The notes: a model not told the origin generated them from the letters alone. Counted from the first letter of the stretch, positions 33,123-44,637 are shown. The stretch: DNA of 64,000 nt from Kitasatospora sp. A2-31 (GCF_022288725.1 NZ_JAKNTA010000021.1:1-64000), one strand, 5' to 3'. Numbers and translations: made by a program.

Positions 33123-33569
33123 CTATTCCTCGTCGATCGGACGCACGAACTCCAGCGTCCAGGTCTCCTGGAAGTCGGGCTGGGGCGGCGTGAACTCGAT
33201 CTGCGACCCGCGGTGGCCGGCACGCATGGCGAGCCCCTTCTCCGAGATCACCTTGACGCCGCCCAGAACGGCCTCGAAGGTGAACTTCGCCCACTCGGCG
33301 CGCGGGACGCTGTTGACGTAGAGCTTGTCCTCGGCGAGGACGAGCCCCGCAGTCTCGTGGGCGGCCAGCCGGGCGACGTAGGGCGCCCCCGGGACCTGCT
33401 CGGTGGGCTCAATCACCCATTCCTGCTCGATCGGGAGGGGGTTGAGGCGGTCGACGATGACGGGGGCGCCGTGCTTGACGGCGTACTCGGTCGCGGTCAC
33501 CACCGCACCCGGGCCGATGATGTGAGCGTGAATCTTGTAGATGCCGGGCTTGACCGGGATCGGAGGCAT
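33123..33569 (-). CDS. I66-family-like serine protease inhibitor (beta-trefoil)
   Basis: 148 aa; AGAGGGAG lies 5 bp before the ATG. There is no signal peptide. The sequence has the layout of the I66 inhibitors known from fungi (cospin type) and annotated in some actinomycetes: PGIYKIHA at the start, EWVIEPTEQVPGAPYVARL, LVLAEDKLYVNSVPRAEWAKFTFE and IEFTPPQPDFQETWTLEFVRP at the end, a repeated W-containing beta pattern. It would be a cytoplasmic or non-classically exported inhibitor; the target protease is unknown. The family call rests on motif layout only. Confidence 0.6.
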   Translation of the reverse strand: MPPIPVKPGIYKIHAHIIGPGAVVTATEYAVKHGAPVIVDRLNPLPIEQEWVIEPTEQVPGAPYVARLAAHETAGLVLAEDKLYVNSVPRAEWAKFTFEAVLGGVKVISEKGLAMRAGHRGSQIEFTPPQPDFQETWTLEFVRPIDEE

Positions 33570-33764
33570 GGCGGCTCCCTCTGGTTCGACGTGACGCGTG
33601 GTCGGTGCTTCGTGAGCCAACTTCACCACACATTCCCGAGCGGGCGCGCAAAGAAACTCCCCCGGTTGAGCATGACTCGAACCGTTCGCTTGAATTTGCG
33701 AGTCACTTCATTCGAATGACAAGAAGTGCATTCGACATTGTGTGGAATTTCGGTTCCCGGCCCG

Positions 33765-33800
33765 CTCCCGAGAGACCCGGCGGAGCCGGCCTCTCGGGAG
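33765..33800. terminator. Inverted repeat downstream of the 64-aa gene
   Basis: CTCCCGAGAG and CTCTCGGGAG form a 10-bp stem with an inner GC-rich arm. It lies after the stop of the minus-strand gene at 33856-34050. The adjoining 33680-33745 stretch is AT-rich with three CATTCGA copies, probably the promoter region of the I66 gene. Confidence 0.5.
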
Positions 33801-33855
33801 TTCCGGGCAACTGCTCCGCCGGTGGCGCTCGTGGCCCGGAGTCGCGGGGCGGTGT

Positions 33856-34050
33856 TCAGGTGGGCCGGTCCGAGCCGTGCTCACACCCGCGCGCTTCGCG
33901 GCGGCGCCGGGGTGGGGCGAGGCCGCGGGTGCGGCGCGTGTCCGGGACCGGCAGCGGCCGGCCCGCGGTTGCGGCGCGGAGCATCCGCCCCCGATCCGCC
34001 TCACGGAGCAGATCGGCCTCGTGCAGCTTGTGGAACTCGTAGTGCAACAT
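33856..34050 (-). CDS. Small basic hypothetical protein, 64 aa
   Basis: The minus-strand frame starts MLHYEFHKLHEADLLREADRG and continues as a basic, Arg/Pro-rich tail. Third codon positions are almost all G or C, as in real genes here, and GGGAG lies 10 bp upstream. The helical N-terminus resembles small MLHxEFHK... proteins that are common and uncharacterised in Streptomyces. It lies next to the lanthipeptide-like locus, with no known link. Confidence 0.55.
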   Translation of the reverse strand: MLHYEFHKLHEADLLREADRGRMLRAATAGRPLPVPDTRRTRGLAPPRRRREARGCEHGSDRPT

Positions 34051-34579
34051 GACGGTGGTTCTCCCGGACGGGTGTGCTTGCGCCCTCCACCCTCCCGGTT
34101 CGACCGACCCACCGGCATGAGGCAGCCGCCCCGACCCGGTCCCGGCCCCCACCCGGGGCCTCGGCCCCGCAACGGCCGCACCCCGGGGCCCGTCGTCACG
34201 GCTGTCCGCTGTGTGGAAGCGGTCCGTCACGCGACGGCCCTCCCGGAGCCGGGTGGCGCCACGGGTGGGGAGGGCGGCGGAAGGGCGTGGCAGCGGGGGC
34301 GGCGCAGTGCGGGAGGAGGGTGACGTCCAGGACGGCCGGCCGGACGGCGATGAGCGCGGCCGGGCGGCGTGCGGGAGGCCGTCTCGACAGGGCGGCCGAT
34401 GGGAGTGCGGACGGCAGAAGAGTCGAGCGCCCCGCACGCGGGGTGCGGGGCGCCCCCCGGCCGCCACCATGTTGGGAGTGTGGTGCGCGGCGGTGGCCGG
34501 GTGCCTCGGGGTGACCCGGACGGGTCACGTCGGCCGCGGGCCGGCCCTCACGGGCACGGCCGGCGCGGGACCGGGGGAC
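34051..34579. other. Intergenic, no gene seen
   Basis: GC-rich sequence between the 64-aa gene and the precursor-peptide gene. Open frames exist on both strands but are Arg/Pro-rich shadows without ribosome binding sites. It must contain the promoter of the 64-aa gene. Confidence 0.5.
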
Positions 34580-34726
34580 TCAAGAGTGGTCGCTGGTACT
34601 GCTGGCTCGACCGCAGTCGGTCCGACCGCAGTTGCTCAGACCACAGCAGATCGACTCGACGCCGAGCGGACGGCGCTCGACGACGTCGGTGATGACGAGG
34701 TCCACGAGGGCCTGGGCGCCCTGCAT
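34580..34726 (-). CDS. Candidate lanthipeptide precursor peptide (48 aa)
   Basis: A short minus-strand gene with GGAAGG 8 bp before the ATG. Nearly every third codon position is G or C, strong support for coding on this strand. The N-terminal half is a helical, acidic leader-like segment (MQGAQALVDLVITDVVERR); the C-terminal half is rich in the residues used by lanthipeptide enzymes: four Cys, five Ser and two Thr in about 24 residues (ESICCGLSNCGRTDCGR then ASSTSDHS). It points away from the LanM gene starting about 380 bp to the right. There is no double-Gly or GA leader cleavage motif, and no LanT transporter nearby, so processing is unclear. The pairing with LanM is inferred from proximity. 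Confidence 0.6.
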   Translation of the reverse strand: MQGAQALVDLVITDVVERRPLGVESICCGLSNCGRTDCGRASSTSDHS

Positions 34727-35106
34727 GGCTTCAGCCTTCCGTCGGTGTCGGCCGAGTTGCCGACGGGAAGAAATCTGCCTGGTTGCCGCGGCGGGCACCT
34801 GGGTTGCACAACCCCGGTTTCTCCATCGGTCGTCGGGCTTGCTGGGGGCCGCGCCCGCAGCGGAGTGGGCCGCGGGCCCTCGGGCGGCGACGCTGCCGCA
34901 GGCGGCGGGTGGAGGACGGCCGGTCGACGCAGCTCCGGCGCCCCCCGGAGTGGGCGGTGGACGGCGCACGCGGGAACTGCCGGCCGTCGGTCGCCGGGGC
35001 GCGGCGACCGACGGAACGCCGCGGTCGGCGACCGGCCGGGTCGGCAGGCGGCGCACGCGTCTCCGGCGGGGAGCGGACGCGCGAGAATTCTGGGGGCCTT
35101 TCCCCC
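34727..35106. other. Divergent promoter region between precursor candidate and lanM
   Basis: About 380 bp with no supported gene. It contains GGGTTG-CA-CAACCC (34801-34814), an operator-like inverted repeat, and GAATTC followed by GGGGGCCTTTCCCCC just before the LanM start. Confidence 0.45.
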
Positions 35107-38100
35107 ATGTACGGGCGGCGGGTCCGTGGAACCGTACCGGGCGTGGAAAGGCAGCAGGCAATCGACGACGTGGCACCGCCCGCGCCCGGCTGGTGGACCC
35201 GTGGCCTGCGGCCGGCGGAGGCCGTGAGCGCTCCCGTGCGCGGCGTGGGCGGGACCGCACCTGTGGTGGCGCCCCGGCCTGCGGGTGCGGAGCAGCCCGT
35301 CGGTGCGGGCGCCGCGATGCCGCTCAGCGAGGCCCAGTGGCCGGCCTGGGCGCAGTACGCCGAGCGGGCGCTCGCCGCTGCGCCCCGGTCCGCCGCCTGC
35401 CCGGCCGCGGCCGGATTGCCGTGGGAGGAGGCCTTCGGGCTCGTCTGTGCGCCCTTCACCGAGGTGGCCGGCGAGCGGTTCGCCCACGCCCTCGCCCTCG
35501 CCGCCCCCCGCCTGCCCGCCGACGCCGCGCTGCTGAAGCGCGCCTTCGCCACCCGGCTGACCGCCCGGCTCACCCGGCTGGCCGCGCGCTGCCTCGTCGC
35601 CGAGCTGGCCGCCGCCCGCGACCGGGGCGAACTGACGGGCCCCACCCCGGAAGAGCGCTTCGCCGCCTTCGTCCGCAACACCGCGGGACGCGCCGGGCTG
35701 ACGCAGTTGCTGACCCGCTATCCGGTCCTCGCCCGGCTCCTCGCCCAGGCCTGTCGGCAATCGGCGGACGCCGAGTCCGAGCTGGTCCGCCGGCTGGCCG
35801 ACGACCGCGCGCGGATCGTCACCGAGCTGCTCGGCGGCCGGGATCCGGGCCGGCTCACCGCGGTGGACGCTACCGGCGACGCCCACCGGGGCGGCCGCGC
35901 CGTCGCCGTCCTGCACTTCGCCGACGGCACGCGCGTCGTGTACAAGCCGCGCCCGGTGGCCGCCCATCGGCACTTCAACGCGTTGCTGGCGTGGGTCGGT
36001 GCCGCGCTGCCCGAGGTCGCGCCGCGGGCCCTGCGCCTGCTGGACCGCGGCACGCACGGATGGGTGGAGTACGCCGAGGCCATGCCCTGCCGGACCCCTG
36101 CGCAGGTAGAACTGTTCTACCGGCGCCTGGGCGTGCTCACGGCCGTGCTGCACGCGCTCAACGCCACCGACATGCACTGCGAGAACCTGATCGCCTGCGC
36201 GGACCAGCCCGTCCTGATCGACCTGGAGACGCTCTTCCACCCGGTGACGGCCGCTCCCCCGGACTCGGACGGCTCCACGGACGGCGCATCGGCCGGGGCG
36301 ACGGACGGGGCGACGGACGGGGCGACGGGCGGCGCTCATGAGGCCGACCCGGCGCAGCGCGCCCTGGACCACAGCGTGCTCCGGATCTCCCTGCTGCCCA
36401 CCCTCGTGTACGGCCCCGACGGCGGCTGGGACGTGTCGGGCCTGGGCGGCGGCCGCGGTGGCGAACTCCCGCTGGTGACCGCCGGCTGGGCAGCGCCCGG
36501 GACCGACCGGATGCACCTGGTCCGCCGCCCCGCCCGGTTCGCCGAGGCCGCCAACCGGCCGGTGCTGGACGGCACCGCGGCGGATCCGGCCCGCTACGCC
36601 GACTCCCTGGTCGCCGGCTTCCGCGCCGGGTACGACCTGATCACCGAGCGACGCGCCGAACTCACCGCCCCCGGGGGCCTGGTACGCGCCTTCGCCGACG
36701 CCGAGCTGCGCGTCGTCCTGCGCCCCACCCGGTTGTACGGCGTCCTGCTGGACGAGCTCACCGACCCCGGGCTGCTCCACGATGCCGCCGAGCGCGACCG
36801 GGCGCTCGACGGACTGGAGTCCGTGCCGGCGCGCGGCGGCGCGGGCCTGCGGCCCGGGCCGCACGAGCGGGCCGACCTCTGGGCCGGTGACGTGCCGCTG
36901 TTCACCCACCGCCCGCGCGAGCGTGCCGTCCACGGCGGTCCGGCGATCGGCGAGCGGGCCGACGCACGGGCCCTCGTGACGGACGGCGCGCGGGCCGACG
37001 CGCAGGCCCTCGTGACGAACGGCGCGCGGGCCGACGCGCAGGCCCTCGTGACGAACGGCGCGCGGGCGGGCGAGCTCGCCGCACCCGCCCTCGACCAGGT
37101 CCTCGCCAAGATCGCCGGGATGGGGGCGGTGGACCGCTACGACCAGGAGTGGATCATCCGCGCCGCGCTGGCGACCGGTGCCCCCGCACCCGATACCGCC
37201 ACGCTCCCCGCACCCGGCGCCGCCTTCTCCGCCACCGCCGTCGCCACCGACGGGCGGGCAACACCGTCGCCGGAGCAGCTGGTCACCGCCGCCCGGAACC
37301 TCGCCGACACCGTCCTCGCCGGTGCCTTCCCCGACGAACGGCGCGTCAACTGGCTTGGCCCCCAGCAGGTCCGCCCCGGGCAGTGGGCGGTCCTGCCGCT
37401 CGGCGCCGCGCTCGCCGGTGGCTACACCGGCACCGCCGTCTTCCTGGCCCAGCTCGCCGACCTCACCGACGCCGACCGGTACGCCGAGGCCGCCCGCCGC
37501 GCCGTCACCGCGCTGCCCGGCCTGGTGGACCACCTCGCCGCACGGCCGGACCTGCGGGCGGCCGTCGGCTGCGGCGCCGCGCACGGCCTGGGCGGACTCG
37601 CCTACGCGCTGACGCACCTCGCCGCCCTGTTGGCGGACCGGGATCTCGCCGCCCTGATCGAACCCGCCGTCACCCTCGCCGTCCACACCGCCGAGCGGAC
37701 CGAGGACCTCACCGTGGCCGGCGGCCTGGCCGGTTGTCTGGCCGCCCTGGACGCCGTCCACCGGCACACCGCGCTGCCGGCCGCCGCCCGGGGCGCCGCG
37801 CTCTGCGCCGAGCGCCTCACGGCGGCCGCGCCCGCCACGCTGCCCGCCGGATTCGCGCACGGCGCCCACGGCGTGGGCTGGGCGCTCGCCCGCCACGTCC
37901 GCGAGCTCGTCGACCCCACCGGGGCGACCGGAACGACCGGGCACGCCGCGCTGATCACCGCCGCCCGGCTGCTGGCGCAGCCCGTGGACCTCGCCGACCA
38001 TTCCTGGAGCCACGGCCTGGCCGGCGCCGCGTTCGCCGTCGCCGACACGCTGGACGCCGCCGACGCGGTGGGCACGGTGGGCACGGTGGGCACCGCCAGC

Positions 38101-38487
38101 GACTCGGACGCCGCCGGCGCCTTGGACGGCCCGGGCCCGTTCGGCCGGGACCTCCGACGTCCCGACCTGCTGCGCGCCGTCCGCACCGCCGCCGACGCCG
38201 GTCCGCTGCCCGACCACAGCCTCGCCCGCGGCGAGACCGGCCGGCTCGAACTCCTCGCCGCCGCCGCACGGGCGGGCCTTCCCGGTGCCCGGCAGGCACT
38301 CGCCGACCACACCGGCCGCCTCCTCGTCCGGCTCGGCCGCGGCGGTCCCCGGTGCGCGGTGCCCGCGGGCACCGACTCGCCCGACCTCATGAACGGCCTG
38401 GCCGGCATCGGCCACGGCCTGCTCAGACGTGCAGACGCAGGCCGGGTGCCATCCCTGGCAGCGCTGCAACCACCGCGCAGCCGGTAG
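35107..38487 (+). CDS. lanM: Class II lanthipeptide synthetase LanM with zinc-site-deficient cyclase domain
   Basis: 1126 aa from the ATG at 35107 (a GTG at 35143 is an alternative; neither has a strong ribosome binding site). Residues 1-70 form the usual WW-containing N-terminus. The dehydratase domain (DUF4135, about 200-600) keeps the kinase-like signatures: VVYKPRPVAAHRHFNALL (near 277), TDMHCENLIA (near 354), VLIDLETLFHP and LRPTRLYGVLLDE (near 537). The LanC-like domain (about 740-1126) keeps the HG repeats (GAAHGLGG, FAHGAHGVGW, MNGLAGIGHGLL) but the zinc ligands are gone: WCHG is WSHG (Ser968) and SLCHG is SLARG (Ala1040-Arg1041). Dehydration should work; zinc-dependent thioether cyclisation should not. 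Between the domains are three 12-aa repeats (615-650). Confidence 0.88.
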   Translation: MYGRRVRGTVPGVERQQAIDDVAPPAPGWWTRGLRPAEAVSAPVRGVGGTAPVVAPRPAGAEQPVGAGAAMPLSEAQWPAWAQYAERALAAAPRSAACPAAAGLPWEEAFGLVCAPFTEVAGERFAHALALAAPRLPADAALLKRAFATRLTARLTRLAARCLVAELAAARDRGELTGPTPEERFAAFVRNTAGRAGLTQLLTRYPVLARLLAQACRQSADAESELVRRLADDRARIVTELLGGRDPGRLTAVDATGDAHRGGRAVAVLHFADGTRVVYKPRPVAAHRHFNALLAWVGAALPEVAPRALRLLDRGTHGWVEYAEAMPCRTPAQVELFYRRLGVLTAVLHALNATDMHCENLIACADQPVLIDLETLFHPVTAAPPDSDGSTDGASAGATDGATDGATGGAHEADPAQRALDHSVLRISLLPTLVYGPDGGWDVSGLGGGRGGELPLVTAGWAAPGTDRMHLVRRPARFAEAANRPVLDGTAADPARYADSLVAGFRAGYDLITERRAELTAPGGLVRAFADAELRVVLRPTRLYGVLLDELTDPGLLHDAAERDRALDGLESVPARGGAGLRPGPHERADLWAGDVPLFTHRPRERAVHGGPAIGERADARALVTDGARADAQALVTNGARADAQALVTNGARAGELAAPALDQVLAKIAGMGAVDRYDQEWIIRAALATGAPAPDTATLPAPGAAFSATAVATDGRATPSPEQLVTAARNLADTVLAGAFPDERRVNWLGPQQVRPGQWAVLPLGAALAGGYTGTAVFLAQLADLTDADRYAEAARRAVTALPGLVDHLAARPDLRAAVGCGAAHGLGGLAYALTHLAALLADRDLAALIEPAVTLAVHTAERTEDLTVAGGLAGCLAALDAVHRHTALPAAARGAALCAERLTAAAPATLPAGFAHGAHGVGWALARHVRELVDPTGATGTTGHAALITAARLLAQPVDLADHSWSHGLAGAAFAVADTLDAADAVGTVGTVGTASDSDAAGALDGPGPFGRDLRRPDLLRAVRTAADAGPLPDHSLARGETGRLELLAAAARAGLPGARQALADHTGRLLVRLGRGGPRCAVPAGTDSPDLMNGLAGIGHGLLRRADAGRVPSLAALQPPRSR
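36949..37056. repeat. 36-bp tandem repeat inside lanM
   Basis: Three 36-bp units encode ERADARALVTD-, GARADAQALVTN and GARADAQALVTN; the last two are identical in DNA. They lie between the dehydratase and cyclase domains. Smaller GGGGCGACGGAC repeats also occur in the gene near 36295-36330. Confidence 0.88.
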
Positions 38488-38570
38488 CCGTACCACGGCC
38501 GCCGACGGCGCACGACACCACTAGAGCGACCGGCACCACGGATCGCCACTGCGCAGGGGAGAACTCCGCA

Positions 38571-38786
38571 ATGAACGACCAGCACCACGAGCACGGCAGC
38601 GAGCAGCAGCACGACGCCGACCAGGCTGCGTGCTCCGGCTGTCCCGAGGGCACCGAGGCGCCGCGGGACCGGATCGCGGGCCTGATGCGCGTCGCCGTCG
38701 GCGTCAAGCCGCTGATCGTCGCCGGCCTGGTCATCGGCTGGGCCGCGGGCACCGATCCGGAGACCATCTCCGCCGCGTTCCTCTGA
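38571..38786 (+). CDS. Small peptide with CxxC and one hydrophobic segment (71 aa), function unknown
   Basis: GGGGAGA lies 8 bp before the ATG, 83 bp after the lanM stop, same strand. The N-terminal 30 residues are hydrophilic, rich in His, Gln and Asp, with a CSGCPEG pair of cysteines; residues 38-62 are hydrophobic (MRVAVGVKPLIVAGLVIGWAAG) and look like a membrane segment. The C-terminus is short and acidic-to-neutral. It could be a second modified peptide, an immunity peptide or a small membrane protein. Having the only Cys in the N-terminal half argues against a usual lanthipeptide core. Confidence 0.65.
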   Translation: MNDQHHEHGSEQQHDADQAACSGCPEGTEAPRDRIAGLMRVAVGVKPLIVAGLVIGWAAGTDPETISAAFL

Positions 38787-38884
38787 CGGACCGTCGGCCC
38801 GGCCGGTTGCCCGGCCCGTACCCCGGACAGGGGTCCGGCCGGGCCGGCCGCCGCCCTCCCCGAGCGGAGGACGGCGGTCGATGT

Positions 38885-38906
38885 GATATTTCCATGATTG
38901 AATATC
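38885..38906. promoter_or_regulatory. AT-rich inverted repeat before the LAL regulator gene
   Basis: GATATT-N10-AATATC lies 26 bp before the regulator start, in sequence much richer in A/T than its surroundings. This is probably promoter and operator DNA of the LAL gene. Confidence 0.5.
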
Positions 38907-38931
38907 GAGCGATCCGTTCTACGGTGGTGAG

Positions 38932-41856
<2,925 letters not shown>

Positions 41857-42033
41857 CAGCACCGCGCCGGCTCGTCCGTGGTGCCGCCGCAGGCAAGCAC
41901 GCCCGGGCGGTCACCGGTGCGGTACGGCCGAGCGGTCGGTCGCCGCCGGCTCGGGGTGGTGTGTCGCGGGTCTGGGCGGCGTGGGCGGCCGGGGCTATCG
42001 TCCTGTCGGGAGCGCAGTACCGGGGAGGTCGCC

Positions 42034-42549
42034 ATGTCGGTCGAACGCCCGTCGGGAACGCCCGGGCCGTCCAGGACGCCGCGGGTCCCCCCGCGCTGGT
42101 TCGTCCGGCTGGCCTGGTCGGTGCACCGGGGGATCTACCGCGTCCTCGGCCGCCGGGTCGCACTGTGGCGGCCGGGGCGCAAGGGCTGGGGCACGCTGAG
42201 GCTGACCACCACCGGGCGTCGCACGGGCCGGGAGCGCAGCGTCGTCATCGGGTACTTCGAGGACGGGCCGAACCTCGTCGCGCTGGCGATGAACGGGTGG
42301 GGCGATGCGGAGCCCGCCTGGTGGCTCAACCTGCAGGCACAAGCGGATGCGGTCGTCGACCTGGTCGACGGGCGGCGGCCGGTGCGCGCGCACGCCGCGG
42401 CGGGCGAGGAGCGGCAGCGGTTGTGGGCGCGCTGGCTCACCGTCGACGCGAACCTGGACGCCTTCGCGGCGCTACGGCCGTTGGAGACGGCGGTGGTGGT
42501 GCTGGCGCCACGCTCCGATGCATCGCCGGGCGCGGCGGGGACCGGCTGA
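42034..42549 (+). CDS. Nitroreductase/F420-dependent oxidoreductase family protein (DDN-like)
   Basis: 171 aa; GGGGAGG lies 5 bp before the ATG. It has the split-barrel pattern of the deazaflavin-dependent nitroreductase family: WRPGRKGWGTLRLTTTGRRTGRERSVVIGYFEDGPNLVALAMNGWGDAEPAWWLNLQA, where TGRRTG and the AWWLNL segment are family marks. The C-terminal part (LWARWLTVDANLDAF) also fits. Such proteins bind F420 and reduce diverse substrates; the substrate is unknown. Confidence 0.87.
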   Translation: MSVERPSGTPGPSRTPRVPPRWFVRLAWSVHRGIYRVLGRRVALWRPGRKGWGTLRLTTTGRRTGRERSVVIGYFEDGPNLVALAMNGWGDAEPAWWLNLQAQADAVVDLVDGRRPVRAHAAAGEERQRLWARWLTVDANLDAFAALRPLETAVVVLAPRSDASPGAAGTG

Positions 42550-42638
42550 CACCGCCGTGCCGCCCGGTGAGCGCACGGGGCGTCAGGTGTGCGAACCCGG
42601 CGGCGGATGAGGCGTCGGAGCCGTAGCCGCGGCCGGCG

Positions 42639-42989
42639 TCACGGACGAGGGCGCACGGCCAGGCCCGGGCGGCGAGGGTGCACCGTCAGGTAGACGACGC
42701 CGTCCGGCCCCGCCGACACCCCGCGCGCGGCACCGCGCGGCAGCAGGCGCAGCACGCCGGGCCGCAGGTCGTGGGCGGTGCCCGCGCAGCGCAGTGTGCC
42801 CGCGCCGGAGAGCCCGACGACCAGCACGTCCAGTTCGGGTTCGACGTGCTCGGCGACGGCGGCGTCCGGGCGCAGCCGCACCACGTTGGCGTCGAGCTGC
42901 CGGTCGTCGCCGGTGAGCCGCCAGAGCGCCCCGGCCGCGTCGGCGGCGGCCTCGCGCAGCAGGTCGTCGTGGGCGTCCGGGTCCGTCAT
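42639..42989 (-). CDS. Small cupin-like protein
   Basis: 116 aa. The sequence has the beta-strand layout of a one-domain cupin: NVVRLRPDAAVAEHVEPELDVLVVGLSGAGTLRCAGTAHDLRPGVLRLLPRGAARGVSA split across the barrel, with His and Glu at the metal positions (AEHVEPELD). A start at 43001 would add four residues; neither start has a good Shine-Dalgarno. Function unknown. Confidence 0.75.
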   Translation of the reverse strand: MTDPDAHDDLLREAAADAAGALWRLTGDDRQLDANVVRLRPDAAVAEHVEPELDVLVVGLSGAGTLRCAGTAHDLRPGVLRLLPRGAARGVSAGPDGVVYLTVHPRRPGLAVRPRP

Positions 42990-43001
42990 ACCGGACATCA
43001 T

Positions 43002-43280
43002 CGCACCGGTCCGGCGGGCCGCCGTCGGACCACCCGCCGGGCGTCGTCACGGGAGGAGCCGCAGGTGGATGGCGAGAACGCCGAGCGCCTCCTTCTCCGG
43101 AGGATAGATCTCCCGGCAGGCGGCGAGGAGTTCGCCCCGGCTCATGTCGCACGGCGCACCGCGCGTCGCCCAGCGGAGCCGCCGCGGCGAGGGTAGCCCG
43201 CGCGGGCGCGGTCCGACCGCTGGCCTGATGCCATGTCACATATGTACGATCGGCCTTCAGTCCCCGTCGAAGGAGCCCCG
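43002..43280. other. Intergenic with a possible 32-codon frame
   Basis: Between the cupin gene and the M64 peptidase gene. A minus-strand frame at 43145-43047 (begins MSRGELLAACREIYPP) is too short to judge. The region also includes an in-frame ATG (43242) upstream of the chosen peptidase start. Confidence 0.35.
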
Positions 43281-44585
43281 GTGCGCAAACGCAGGTGGAC
43301 CTCTGCCATCCTGATGACTGTCATGTCCATGTCTATCTTCGCGACGGCACCCGCCTACGCGGCGTCCGGCACGCACGGGCAGACGCCCGGTGGTCGGCAG
43401 CAGGTCGAGGTCTTCGCCGAGGACGGCGGGATCGGCCGGGCGAGCGTCTCCCCCGCCTCGCCCTACCTCGCGGACCGCCCGCAGGCCCTCGCGGCCGACG
43501 GCGCCGTCACCCCGCTCGTCCAGAACGGCAGCACGGACACCAAACTGGACGTGGTGGTGATCGGCGACGGCTACACCGCCGGCGAGCAGGAGAAGTTCCG
43601 CGCCGACGCCGCCGCCAAGTGGCAGGAGGTCAGCGCCGTCGAGCCCTACGCCACCTACCGCAACCTGTTCAACGTCTGGGCGGTGGAGGCCGTCTCGGCA
43701 CAGTCCGGCGTCACCGGGGACCCGGACCGGGCCGCCGTCCGCGACACCGCCCTCGGGTCGTACTTCTGGTGCGAGGACATCGAGCGCCTGCTCTGCGTCG
43801 ACGTCCACGCCGTGGAGCGGTACGCCGCCAAGGCCCCGCAGGCCGACCTCGTCCTCGTGGTCGCCAACAGCGCCAAGTACGGCGGCGCCGGCTACAACGA
43901 CGTCCAGTCCCCGCTCGGGTACGAGGGCATCGCCACCGTGGCCGGCGGCAACCAGCGCTCCGGGCAGATCGCGGTGCACGAGACCGGCCACTCCCTGGGC
44001 AAGCTGGCCGACGAGTACTACTACGACGGCCAGGGCACCTACCAGGGCGCGGAACCCGTCGAGTCGAACATCAGCACCCTGACCACCGACCGGATGCGCC
44101 GCGAACGCGCCAAGTGGTACCGGTGGCTCGGCCGGACCTCACCGGACGGCGGCACCGTCGGCGCGTACCTCGGCGGCGGCTACTACCCCGACGGGATCTT
44201 CCGGCCGACGGAGAACTCGATCATGCGCTCGCTCGGCCGGGAGTTCAACCTCCCCGGGCGGGAGGCGATGATCGCCGGCTTCTACCGGCATGCCACGACC
44301 ATCACCAGCACCACGCCCGCGAACTCCACGCTCGACTCGTCCGGCCGGCTCACCGTCGATCTCCCCGTGCCCGGCACCACGCTCCGCTGGTACTCCGACG
44401 GGCGCGAGCTGACGCACCTGCGCGGCCGCACCACCATCCCGCTCTCCTCCTTCGGCTTCGCCGCCGGCCCGCGCGGCATCGGCTACCGATTGACCGCCGT
44501 CGCCACCGACCCCACGCCGGACGTGCTCGACCCGGCCCTGCGGCCGTCCCTCACGGGCACCCTGTCCTGGTGGGTCACCGGCTGA
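43281..44585 (+). CDS. Secreted M64-family metallopeptidase (IgA-peptidase-M64-like)
   Basis: 434 aa from the GTG at 43281, which has AAGGAG 5 bp upstream and directly opens a signal peptide (VRKRRW, hydrophobic core, cleavage near AYAAS). Catalytic zinc motif HETGHSLGKLADEY with His233 and His237, third ligand probably the Asp or the Glu that follows. Typical M64 blocks are LDVVVIGDGYTAGEQEKFRADA and the C-terminal ENSIMRSL. It is a secreted protease of unknown substrate; the family is named for an enzyme that cuts IgA, but most members are environmental. Confidence 0.9.
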   Translation: MRKRRWTSAILMTVMSMSIFATAPAYAASGTHGQTPGGRQQVEVFAEDGGIGRASVSPASPYLADRPQALAADGAVTPLVQNGSTDTKLDVVVIGDGYTAGEQEKFRADAAAKWQEVSAVEPYATYRNLFNVWAVEAVSAQSGVTGDPDRAAVRDTALGSYFWCEDIERLLCVDVHAVERYAAKAPQADLVLVVANSAKYGGAGYNDVQSPLGYEGIATVAGGNQRSGQIAVHETGHSLGKLADEYYYDGQGTYQGAEPVESNISTLTTDRMRRERAKWYRWLGRTSPDGGTVGAYLGGGYYPDGIFRPTENSIMRSLGREFNLPGREAMIAGFYRHATTITSTTPANSTLDSSGRLTVDLPVPGTTLRWYSDGRELTHLRGRTTIPLSSFGFAAGPRGIGYRLTAVATDPTPDVLDPALRPSLTGTLSWWVTG

Positions 44586-44603
44586 CGTCCCGAGGATGTC
44601 GCC

Positions 44604-44637
44604 GACGGGCCGCGTCCCCGCCGGGACGCGGCCCGTC
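44604..44637 (+). terminator. Terminator after the M64 peptidase gene
   Basis: Perfect 15-bp stem (GACGGGCCGCGTCCC / GGGACGCGGCCCGTC) with a four-base loop, 18 bp after the stop. Confidence 0.9.

Noticed and set aside
34196..34528. Several overlapping open frames on both strands in the gap left of the lanthipeptide locus
   Set aside because: Arg/Pro/Ala-rich shadows without starts or signals; third-position bias does not support any of them.
38571..38786. 71-aa peptide as the main LanM substrate
   Set aside because: Both Cys lie in the hydrophilic N-terminal half and the C-terminus is a membrane-like helix; the 34580-34726 peptide is the better candidate.
43047..43145. 32-codon minus-strand frame starting MSRGELLAACREIYPP
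   Set aside because: G/C third positions are suggestive, but the length is too short, no clear ribosome binding site and no recognised family.
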